From Rhizobium leguminosarum bv. trifolii WSM1325 (GTDB lineage: Bacteria; Pseudomonadota; Alphaproteobacteria; Rhizobiales; Rhizobiaceae), in the NCBI GenBank assembly GCA_000023185.1, contig CP001627.1, positions 230,783 to 294,782 on the forward strand: a stretch of DNA of 64,000 nt. Direction: 5' to 3'. A model generated the notes under the pieces. The model saw only the letters and a program-made list of their open reading frames with translations. It made no database searches and was not told the DNA's origin. This document shows positions 34,874 to 41,758 of this stretch, piece after piece. The first letter of the stretch is position 1; every line of letters starts with the position of its first letter. The translations under genes were made by a program, and so were the position numbers.

Positions 34874-35715
34874 CGTTCATCCTCCCCGAACGACAGCCAC
34901 TCAGCGAGCAGCGAATTGACGATATCAGGCGCGGTCAGGTTCACCATATGACGATGGCCTTCGACGATGCGAGCGTAGCCCTGCGGCGCAAGCTCTGCCA
35001 TTTGCGTCGCCATCAAGGGCGTCGAGTTCGGATCATCGGACCCCGTCAGAAACAGGGCCGGACCAGCCACGTCTTTCCAGCCGTTGGCATAGGTCTCGTC
35101 TCCTCCCGCAAAGGCGGCGTAAGCGACGGCATAGCCCTGGGGATCAACGAGGTTCAGCCATTTTCGCGTCAATTCACGCGCAGTGACGCTGTCTGCATCA
35201 TCGCCGAACCAGCGGGCCAGAGGGCCTTCCTTGTCGACGCCCGATACCGGAATGGCCGCGGCGCGCGCAAGCACGGCGGCCTTTGCTTCAGGATCACGCC
35301 TGTAGACGCCGTTGAGGTAGGCGACGCGGCTGATCCGCTCGCCAAAGGTCACGGCCGCCCCTCCTGAAACCAGTGCGCCCATCGAGTGTCCGGCAACATT
35401 TGCCGTGTCGATTGCCATCTCGTCGAGAAAGCGTCCGAACCAGTCGACGAACTCCTCGAGCCGACTGCCCGCCGGCAACTTTGCGCTCTCGCCATGTCCC
35501 GGCATATCGACGGCGATGACGCGATGGCCCGCAGACAGGAATGCGATCTGCGGAGCCCAGGCCTCCAGCCGCATGCCGACGCCATGAATGAGAACCAGCG
35601 GCTCACCGCTGCCGGCCTCGTGATAGGCCGTTCCGCTTGCCGTCCTTTTTCGGGGCAAGGCACCGGCGGCGTTTGTTGCTGCAGCGGTGCGTGTGGTCGA
35701 TCCGGCCGTCAGCAT
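34870..35715 (-). CDS. Alpha/beta hydrolase
   Basis: Serine hydrolase of 281 residues with the nucleophile elbow GHSMGA, oxyanion HGVGM, and the C-terminal acid and His in GSDDPN and EGHRHMVNLT. In similar monooxygenase operons (rut, pyridine degradation) such enzymes or amidases hydrolyse the ring-opened amide or carbamate. The start at 35715 has AAGGAG nine bases ahead, provided by the end of the previous gene. Translationally linked to the flavin reductase. Confidence 0.9.
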   Translation of the reverse strand: MLTAGSTTRTAAATNAAGALPRKRTASGTAYHEAGSGEPLVLIHGVGMRLEAWAPQIAFLSAGHRVIAVDMPGHGESAKLPAGSRLEEFVDWFGRFLDEMAIDTANVAGHSMGALVSGGAAVTFGERISRVAYLNGVYRRDPEAKAAVLARAAAIPVSGVDKEGPLARWFGDDADSVTARELTRKWLNLVDPQGYAVAYAAFAGGDETYANGWKDVAGPALFLTGSDDPNSTPLMATQMAELAPQGYARIVEGHRHMVNLTAPDIVNSLLAEWLSFGEDER

Positions 35716-35729
35716 CTCAGAGCGCTCCT

Positions 35730-36332
35730 TCAAACGCCCGCAGGATTGGCAACGTCCTGCCCCAGGTCTTTCAGATCCTGGTAGCGGTCGCCGATGCGGT
35801 GATGCGGGCGCCCGCCTATCGAAGCACCGAGAGCCACGACGATCTCGTCGGCAGCAGGCGCGTCGGGGATCGACGTCTGGATGGTCAGGTAGTGCGAACG
35901 GCGGCCTTCATCGTTCTTGTCCATCAGCGGGATCATGATCGGCGCATTGGCCGGACCGCGTGTGTTGCAGAAGGCGAGATAGGACTTGGCGCCGACGGCC
36001 TGGCGATAGAAATTGCCGAAACGCAGCGTGTGGATAAGCGCGGACCCGTGTTCGATTTCGCCGTCCAGGCCGACGACAGCGGACTTTCCATATCCTTCGA
36101 CAGCTTCGCCGGACCCGACCGCATCGATGATCATCTTGGTCAGCAACTCGCCGAGCACCGGAGCGCCTGCGTGAATTTCGGGCTTGAGGTCGTCGACGAA
36201 GCCGCGACCGGCCCAGGGATTCTTCACGACCGCGAAGGCGGTAAACAGCTTCAGCGGAACCGCCGCGGCCTTGCCGCCTTCGATCAGCGTCGTTTCGATC
36301 TGCAGTCCCGTCTTGCGAATTTGAATGGCCAT
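35730..36332 (-). CDS. Amino acid synthesis family protein (DUF1185)
   Basis: Protein of 200 residues of the DUF1185 family, structurally known as BB2672-type but without assigned activity. Typical segments are KNPWAGRGFVDDLKPEIHAG, EAVEGYGKSAVVGLDGEIEH, RFGNFYRQAVGAKSYLAFCN and SHYLTIQTSIPDAP. These genes recur beside RutA-like monooxygenases and amidases in soil bacteria. The start at 36332 (MAIQIRK) is first in the operon; the operator palindrome lies 25-44 bases upstream. Confidence 0.88.
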   Translation of the reverse strand: MAIQIRKTGLQIETTLIEGGKAAAVPLKLFTAFAVVKNPWAGRGFVDDLKPEIHAGAPVLGELLTKMIIDAVGSGEAVEGYGKSAVVGLDGEIEHGSALIHTLRFGNFYRQAVGAKSYLAFCNTRGPANAPIMIPLMDKNDEGRRSHYLTIQTSIPDAPAADEIVVALGASIGGRPHHRIGDRYQDLKDLGQDVANPAGV

Positions 36333-36356
36333 CGAGCACCTCATTTCTCAATTTCG

Positions 36357-36376
36357 TATTATGGTATACCATAATA
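36357..36376. promoter_or_regulatory. Perfect 20-bp GntR-type operator
   Basis: TATTATGGTATACCATAATA is a perfect palindrome whose ATGGTATACCAT core is a typical FadR-subfamily GntR site. It lies in the promoter of the 12-gene operon, 25 bases before the first start codon. Related sites are at 36590-36601 and 37504-37515. Confidence 0.75.
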
Positions 36377-36589
36377 TATGATTGTCAAGTTGGTTCCCTC
36401 GAGGAGCAGTTTAGGCCAAGGCGAGTTTTTCGATTTGCCGCGCGTGCGCCCTTCGACCCACCGGGCAGCGCTTTCTTCCCGTCAGCGCGTTGTCAGCTGA
36501 CAAACGACATGGCGGCGCCCGTGGAGGCAGGCCGAGTGCAGAAGTCACGGTCATCCCAGTCCATGCTACCGCCTTACATATTACTTAAT

Positions 36590-36601
36590 ATGGCATACCA
36601 T
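36590..36601. promoter_or_regulatory. Secondary GntR-type operator
   Basis: ATGGCATACCAT differs by one base from the palindrome core ATGGTATACCAT at 36361. It is 225 bp from that site and could support looping or a second promoter. Confidence 0.45.
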
Positions 36602-36742
36602 CACATTGGACAAAGTTGGGTGTCAAGCGCGGAGTATGGGTTCCGCTAAATTGCGCGGAACATCATCGCGAATGGAGTAATATCGACAGCTGAGATGAGC
36701 GCTTTGCCAGGCCTGCGGGGAAGCGGCACGGGCCGCTCGTGC

Positions 36743-37435
36743 CTAGTCGGCAGGCTTCTTCCCCGACAGCACCGCTTCGGCAATCGCGCTCGCGGCGGCG
36801 ACGTGATCCATCGCCGCCCGGTAAGCCCCCTCGCCGTCGCCGCGGCGGATGGCGTCGACGATCTTCGACATCTGCAGCGGGCCTTCGATGCCGCGTCTCT
36901 CCGTCTTGATCGTCATCGAGCGCAGGTGGTTGATGCGCACGGTGAGAAGATTGACGACACCCCAGGCAACGTTCCTGTCAACCATCGTGAACAGCGTATG
37001 ATAGAAGGAAGAGGTGTTCGTCAGCACAGCCGCCATATCGTTATCGCGGTAACTGTTGCGGATCCCGGCCAGAGATTCCTCAAGCGCAGCGACGATCTCG
37101 GGGCTGCGGCGCTCCGCGCACAGCCGCGCCGCCATGCCTTCCAGCGCGCCACGGATCTCATAGATCTGCTTGGCCTCCCCGATGTCGAGCTGCGCGACGA
37201 TCGGCCCCTTGTTCGGCAGATTGGCGACAAGCCCTTCCGATTCCAAATGCCTCAGAACCTCGCGCACGACTGTTCGGCTGACGCCGAGCTGGGCGCAGAG
37301 GTCACGCTCGACAAGGCGATCTCCGGGACGGAAATATCCGTTGACGATGGCTTCGCGGACCTTGTCGAGCGCCAATTCCCGCAAGGTCTTTGCAGGACGC
37401 TCGACTCGAATTGCGTCCTTTAGAGCGCCGCTCAT
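36743..37435 (-). CDS. GntR family regulator (FCD) of the catabolic operon
   Basis: Repressor of 230 residues. The N-terminal winged helix covers about 12-75 (LRELALDKVREAIVNGYFRP ... CAQLGVSRTVVREVLRHLES), followed by a FCD ligand domain (EIRGALEGMAARLCAERRSP ... YHTLFTMVDRNVAWG). The start at 37435 has GAGGT six bases upstream; the frame stays open to 37468. A site ATGGCGTACCAG at 37504 lies upstream of its own gene and matches the operon palindrome, so autoregulation plus control of the 24.9-36.3 kb operon is likely. Confidence 0.92.
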   Translation of the reverse strand: MSGALKDAIRVERPAKTLRELALDKVREAIVNGYFRPGDRLVERDLCAQLGVSRTVVREVLRHLESEGLVANLPNKGPIVAQLDIGEAKQIYEIRGALEGMAARLCAERRSPEIVAALEESLAGIRNSYRDNDMAAVLTNTSSFYHTLFTMVDRNVAWGVVNLLTVRINHLRSMTIKTERRGIEGPLQMSKIVDAIRRGDGEGAYRAAMDHVAAASAIAEAVLSGKKPAD

Positions 37436-37503
37436 TCTGTACCTCAGTGTTGGACTTTGCACGCTCAACTTCCGCCGCGGCAGCCGAATGCAAGAATCGT
37501 ATT

Positions 37504-37515
37504 ATGGCGTACCAG
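37504..37515. promoter_or_regulatory. GntR-type operator upstream of its own gene
   Basis: ATGGCGTACCAG, in the same flanking context (TATTATGG) as the perfect operator at 36357-36376. It lies 69 bp ahead of the GntR start codon, consistent with autoregulation. Confidence 0.5.
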
Positions 37516-37637
37516 ATACTGTAGCTGTCGGCGGCCGGCAATTCAACAAGCGCTGTGCCGACCTATAGCGCCGCTCGCCTTTTCAGACGCGCAAAGGACG
37601 TTGCAGCACCTTTGATCTGCTGCCGACGCGTCGGGAG

Positions 37638-38999
37638 CTAGCCTCTTGAAACGATCTCTTCGACCACGGCCTTGGCCTGCACCCGGATATCCGGAACGGC
37701 GGTAATCTCCCAGAATTGCCCCGCCGTCAGGGCACCGACCGCAAATAGTCGGGCCGGCGATATCCGGGACGGGGCTATCACCTCGGAAGCGGAATCCACC
37801 TGGAGCCCGAGGCCAAGAGGATCGGGGGCAATCAACTCGAAGCGGCTCATTTCCTTCAAAAGCGGTGAATGACTGATCCCGGCCCGCTCCATTCCCGTGC
37901 AATTGACGAGCCAGTCCGCCCTGATCTCGGCGATCTCGCGCGCCGCTCTGACCCTGTAGCCGGCAACGAGCCGGCCCTCCTCGGCCCCGAGCGATTTCAG
38001 GAAGCCTGCGTGGAAACGAACAGTTCCGTCTAAGACCAGTGTCTCAAACCTGTCGAACACGTCAGGCGCGACCCGGTGACGATGGATGTTCCACCAGGGA
38101 AGCGCATGCCTGAGGAAGCGTGCCCGCTCTTTGCTCGAAAGCCGTTGCCAGAGAGCTTGCGTTGCAGGCCTCAGACCGTCCATCACGGCTCGCCAGTCGG
38201 CAACCGTCCTGCTCTTTCCCCGCAGGGTCTTCAATATGCCGCTAATGGTGTCCGGAAGCTTCTCAACGTCGATCGGCAGAGGCGCCGGCGGCTTTCGCGC
38301 ATGTCCGAGGGGTGCGAGCCCGCGCCGCGAAAGCACATCGATCCTGCCACGGTGGCCATGGGCACGAAGCGCCAGCACCTGATCGATCATCGTCAGGCCG
38401 GATCCGAGGATACACACCGCATCGGATGGTGCAACGCGCCTCAGCCACGAAAGCCGCCACGGGTTCTCGATGATCCGCGATCGCAGCGATGGCGGAATTC
38501 CGTCCGGAGCGACCGGAAGGGTCGCGTTCCCGACGCCGAGGCAGAGCACCACGGTCTTCCCGGCAATCTCGTCACCGTTGCCGAGATGGAAGGCCAGCGT
38601 GCTGCTGTAACGTTCAATGCATCCCGCTGCCTTAGCCTTGATGAAATCGACCCGGCAACGGCCGTCCCGCTTTCGAAGCAACCGTGCAAGCGTATCGCGG
38701 ACATAAAGACCATAATCGCTGCGCGAGGCGAAATCGCCGGCCTGCAACGGACGGCCATGGCTTTTAAGCCAGTCGACAAAGTCGTCGGGTTGATGCGGCA
38801 AAAGGCTCATGCGGCCGGCCGGAACATTGAGGCGATGGAGATAGAGCTCCGTCCGGTAAGCCGTCCCGCGGCCGAAACCAGGATCGTCGCCGACGACGGC
38901 GACCTTCGCCGAAGCGGGAAGCTGCTCGATGAGATTGCAGGTAACCGCTATCGCTGAAAAACCGGAACCGACCACGATAACATCATATGCCAAATACAT
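37638..38999 (-). CDS. FAD/NAD(P)-binding oxidoreductase (COG4529-like)
   Basis: Flavoprotein of 453 residues. The N-terminal dinucleotide fold begins YDVIVVGSGFSAIAVTCNLI, followed by GRGTAYRTELYLHRLNVPAG, which is characteristic of the NAD_binding_9 / COG4529 group. A second nucleotide site is at CILGSGLTMIDQVLALRAHG, and the C-terminal FAD-contacting segment is LFAVGALTAGQFWEITAVPD. No substrate is established for most members. It stands alone between the GntR gene and the toxin-antitoxin remnants, so context does not reveal the role. Confidence 0.88.
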   Translation of the reverse strand: MYLAYDVIVVGSGFSAIAVTCNLIEQLPASAKVAVVGDDPGFGRGTAYRTELYLHRLNVPAGRMSLLPHQPDDFVDWLKSHGRPLQAGDFASRSDYGLYVRDTLARLLRKRDGRCRVDFIKAKAAGCIERYSSTLAFHLGNGDEIAGKTVVLCLGVGNATLPVAPDGIPPSLRSRIIENPWRLSWLRRVAPSDAVCILGSGLTMIDQVLALRAHGHRGRIDVLSRRGLAPLGHARKPPAPLPIDVEKLPDTISGILKTLRGKSRTVADWRAVMDGLRPATQALWQRLSSKERARFLRHALPWWNIHRHRVAPDVFDRFETLVLDGTVRFHAGFLKSLGAEEGRLVAGYRVRAAREIAEIRADWLVNCTGMERAGISHSPLLKEMSRFELIAPDPLGLGLQVDSASEVIAPSRISPARLFAVGALTAGQFWEITAVPDIRVQAKAVVEEIVSRG

Positions 39000-39263
39000 T
39001 CTCCCTGAAGCTCAGAGCGTCATCGAGATATTTCGTCATTCAAGCCCAATGTCGCTCGCCGGTCCCTGTTGATCGCACAAGCGGCAGAATCACGAAACAA
39101 TTATCTCTATTGTCTATAAATATAGTTTGTTATTTCTGCGTAAAAAAAGCGGCCGCACCTAAGATGGAAAATCCCCTGCCGGGACCGTGTCTCACCGGCA
39201 GCGCAAGGCTTGTTTCAATCGACCACTTGATGATCTAGATTCTGGTCGAAAGGGAGCAAGTGA

Positions 39264-39545
39264 ATGAAGCTGTCAGAACAGGTCAAGCCGATCAGCTATC
39301 TCAAGGCGCATGCGCCGGAGGTCATCCGAAAGCTGAAGGATAATCCGCAGCCGGTCGTCATTACGCTTCACGGAGAGGCGAAAGCCATCCTTCAGGATAT
39401 CGGCCAATACGAAGAAACACAGGAGACGCTGGCGCTTCTGAAGGTGCTGGCGCTGACCAACCGGCAGGTCGAGGAGGGCAAACTGCGCCCCGCTGCGGAA
39501 TCCTTCGCGCGCATCCGAAATCGTCTGGCTGACAGCCAACCCTGA
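39264..39545 (+). CDS. Phd/YefM-type antitoxin
   Basis: Antitoxin of 93 residues. KPISYLKAHAPEVIRKLKDN and PVVITLHGEAKAILQDIGQY are the standard Phd/YefM N-terminal DNA-binding fold, followed by a helical toxin-binding tail (LALLKVLALTNRQVEEGKLR). GGGAG lies seven bases ahead of the ATG. Its stop overlaps the start of the ParE-type toxin, as in intact systems, but that toxin is broken here. The antitoxin could still protect against related toxins elsewhere. Confidence 0.9.
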   Translation: MKLSEQVKPISYLKAHAPEVIRKLKDNPQPVVITLHGEAKAILQDIGQYEETQETLALLKVLALTNRQVEEGKLRPAAESFARIRNRLADSQP

Positions 39546-39836
39546 TGCCATCTCGTGTTCATGTCGCCGAGGACGCCGAACGCGACGATCGCTATCGCTT
39601 CATCGCTAGCGCGACGTCGCCGAGACGCCAGGGCACTGACGGAAATCGAGAGCGCATGCGCCGGCGGAAATATTCCGAAGGAGTTGGCGGGGATCGGAAT
39701 TTCCGAATATCGGGAACTACACCATAAGCCGTAGCGCATGATCTATCGCATTATGGGCACCGATGTCGTCGGCTACTGCGTCGTAGACGGACGGCGCGAG
39801 ATGCGAAGCATTCTCGAGCGAAGGCTCATCCGCTGA
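39545..39836 (+). pseudogene. Decayed ParE/RelE-type toxin
   Basis: Starts correctly as MPSRVHVAEDAERD, loses frame around 39585-39600, and resumes in another frame as ALTEIESACAGGNIPKELAG, then IGISEYRELHHKP, an in-frame TAG where family members have Tyr, then RMIYRIMGTDVVGYCVVDGR and REMRSILERRLIR to the stop at 39834. There are at least two deletions and one nonsense change. A functional toxin is not possible from this sequence. Confidence 0.85.
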
Positions 39837-39880
39837 CGTCCGGCATATCGTACTTCAGCGCTTTGGATATCCAAGCTGCT

Positions 39881-40788
39881 TTACTTGAGCTGAATCCAGC
39901 CCTCATGAGGCTTCCAGCGCCATTCCCCTTCCACAGGCTGCGTCAGCGGCAATAGGAAGCGTCCGAGATCAGTGACCACCGTGCCCAAGGCGGGTGGTGC
40001 GGCCGCCATCCGTTCGCGACCAAGGAACGCCCGCCATTGCCGATCCAGACCTCAGCATAGGCTTCGCTGAGACCCGTTGGCCCCTCCGTCGGAATACCCG
40101 TCCCTCGTCTCGCAAAGGTCTGGCGCACCGCCTCAGCGAGGGTGGACCGCTCCAACTCGAACGTCTCGGCAATCAGCCAGAGATCATAGAAATCCTTCAG
40201 GCGGCTATTTGCCATGCCGAGCGATACCAGCGCCTCGAATTTCTCGGCGACCACGGTCCCGACCGGATAGGCCCGCAGGCGCGGCACCGGCGCATCGAGC
40301 AGCGACGGATATTCTATGTCGACCGGTCCAGGCGTGACGGCGTCACCGAAACCTATGTCCACCTGAATGGGAATGCGCGCGCCTCCGATGGTGGCAGTGG
40401 TACGGACACGAACGCCGCCATATTCGACTTCCTCACGGATCGGCGCGGCTGCGAGTGCATCCACGTCGAAGACTACGCCATCAGCGTCCACCGGCTGCGT
40501 GCAAATGGCATGGAAAGTTTCGGCGATGGCCTTCGGGCTGTTTTCGCCGTAGCCCAGCAGATCGAGGTCCCGCGTCGGCCGAAACGGGTCGGCGATCCAG
40601 GTTACGAACAGCATCGCGCCCTTCAGGATAAAGCGGTCGCGATGCTCCGATAGGCTCAGCCGGTACAGGAGTCTTTCGAGCGCGTAGCGCGTCAGTAGGA
40701 TCTGAAAGTCCGTACGCTCTGCGCGAGACCGATCCAGCAGCCGGGCGCGCACCGATGCCCCTACGTTTTTCTTGAGTTCACGCGCCAT
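39881..40788 (-). pseudogene. AbiEii-type nucleotidyltransferase toxin, frameshifted near C-terminus
   Basis: From ATG 40788 (MARELKKNVGAS) the frame encodes the AbiEii/AbiGii core: the nucleotidyltransferase motif GAMLFVTWIADPFRPTRDLD, then VDIGFGDAVTPGP and AEKFEALVSLGMANSRLKDF. At about 40046-40050 one base is missing. After that the family C-terminus continues in another frame (WRAFLGRERMAAAPPALGTV, TDLGRFLLPLTQPVEGEWRW, KPHEGWIQLK, stop at 39881), while the original frame runs into an unrelated tail ending at 39943. The core domain is complete, so residual activity is conceivable. The start overlaps the antitoxin stop by 11 bases. Confidence 0.8.
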
Positions 40789-41419
40789 CGGCCACCGTCG
40801 CTTCGACATAGGGTCGCATGATCGACCAGATCCTCGCCTCTTTCGCATATGTCCAGAGGTCGTCGCTTGTGGTCTTGCGCCGACGGAGCCCCTCGCGCAG
40901 CCCCTCCATCGCAACGTCGAGGCCGACTTTCGCCCGATAGCGGAAGCAATCGACGATCGAACGCGCCGGATTTGTGATCGGCACCTCGACGCCCTCGATG
41001 CGATGCCGTTCGACGCCCTCGGTGAGAGCGGACCCCTTGAAGCGTACGAACTTGATAGGCGGATAATCGATCTTGGGGCGCCAGGCAGTGCGGTCGATCG
41101 CCATCCACACAGCCGAGGGCATCTGCAGCGTCAGTTCGTGGTATTGGAGGGCGGAGGTCAAGCAGACCACGCCCTTTGGAACCAGAACAGCCGCTTCAGC
41201 GAGTGCATGGGCCGCCTCAGCCTGAGTGTCCGGGAGTTGATACAGGCCTCGTGCCGGGCGGACGACTGCCTCCTCCCGAACGAGACGGGCGAGCGTCTCC
41301 GGTCCAATGCCTTCGGCAACGAAATCCTTCAGCCGGAGCATCCCCCGCGCTTTCAGGAGGTCGAGCGCTCGAAGTCTCTGGGCGGTAGTGAATGTCATCG
41401 CCTGTGACGATTCCTCCAT
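40778..41419 (-). CDS. AbiEi-type antitoxin
   Basis: Type IV toxin-antitoxin antitoxin of 213 residues. The N-terminal winged helix (TTAQRLRALDLLKARGMLRL ... RLVREEAVVRPARGLYQLPD) is followed by the AbiEi C-terminal domain (VCLTSALQYHELTLQMPSAV, ITNPARSIVDCFRYRAKVGL). The same start could be at 41398 (MTFTTAQRL). Gene pair AbiEi-AbiEii acts in abortive infection and replicon maintenance. The antitoxin frame is intact, while the toxin frame downstream has an indel. Confidence 0.88.
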   Translation of the reverse strand: MEESSQAMTFTTAQRLRALDLLKARGMLRLKDFVAEGIGPETLARLVREEAVVRPARGLYQLPDTQAEAAHALAEAAVLVPKGVVCLTSALQYHELTLQMPSAVWMAIDRTAWRPKIDYPPIKFVRFKGSALTEGVERHRIEGVEVPITNPARSIVDCFRYRAKVGLDVAMEGLREGLRRRKTTSDDLWTYAKEARIWSIMRPYVEATVADGA

Positions 41420-41758
41420 TCATCGAATATATAGCAGAGGTTTTATCACAAAGCCGCTTGCTCGGAAATCCCCCATTTCGACACCCCCTACAGCGCGCTG
41501 TGGAGGCGAAGGCGGCGAGCATTCACGCAAAGGCTTATTCTGCAAGGTCTGGTGCTGGGGCCAGAGCTTGACGCGGAGGCGCGGAAATCGGCCTCTATTT
41601 CGTCACCGTCACCGTCACCGTCGGCGAAAGCCGGAGGCTGGCCCAGCTGTGCGCGTGAAACGCAAGCAGATCAAGAAGACCGAGCCGATCCGCTGCATCA
41701 TCGACACGCAGAACGATCCGGCCGAAATCAAAAAAGACCACAGGTCGGTGATGGAACT
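41420..41758. other. Gap between AbiE locus and traA
   Basis: About 340 bases. It contains 3.5 copies of the hexamer CACCGT at about 41606-41626. It also contains a plus-strand open stretch from about 41649 to 41837 (IKKTEPIRCIIDTQNDPAEI, then KKDHRSVMELYIPNPKLFVR), which is unusually lysine-rich and reads like protein. That stretch runs antisense into the end of traA. Family not recognised; it may be the tail of a lost gene. Confidence 0.35.

Larger units (their letters stand above)
36333..36742. other. Regulatory intergenic region of the catabolic operon
   Basis: About 410 bases between the 12-gene operon and its GntR gene (which points toward it). Apart from the palindromes at 36357-36376 and 36590-36601, no gene or RNA was seen. 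The AT-rich segments next to both palindromes are the likely promoters. Confidence 0.6.
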
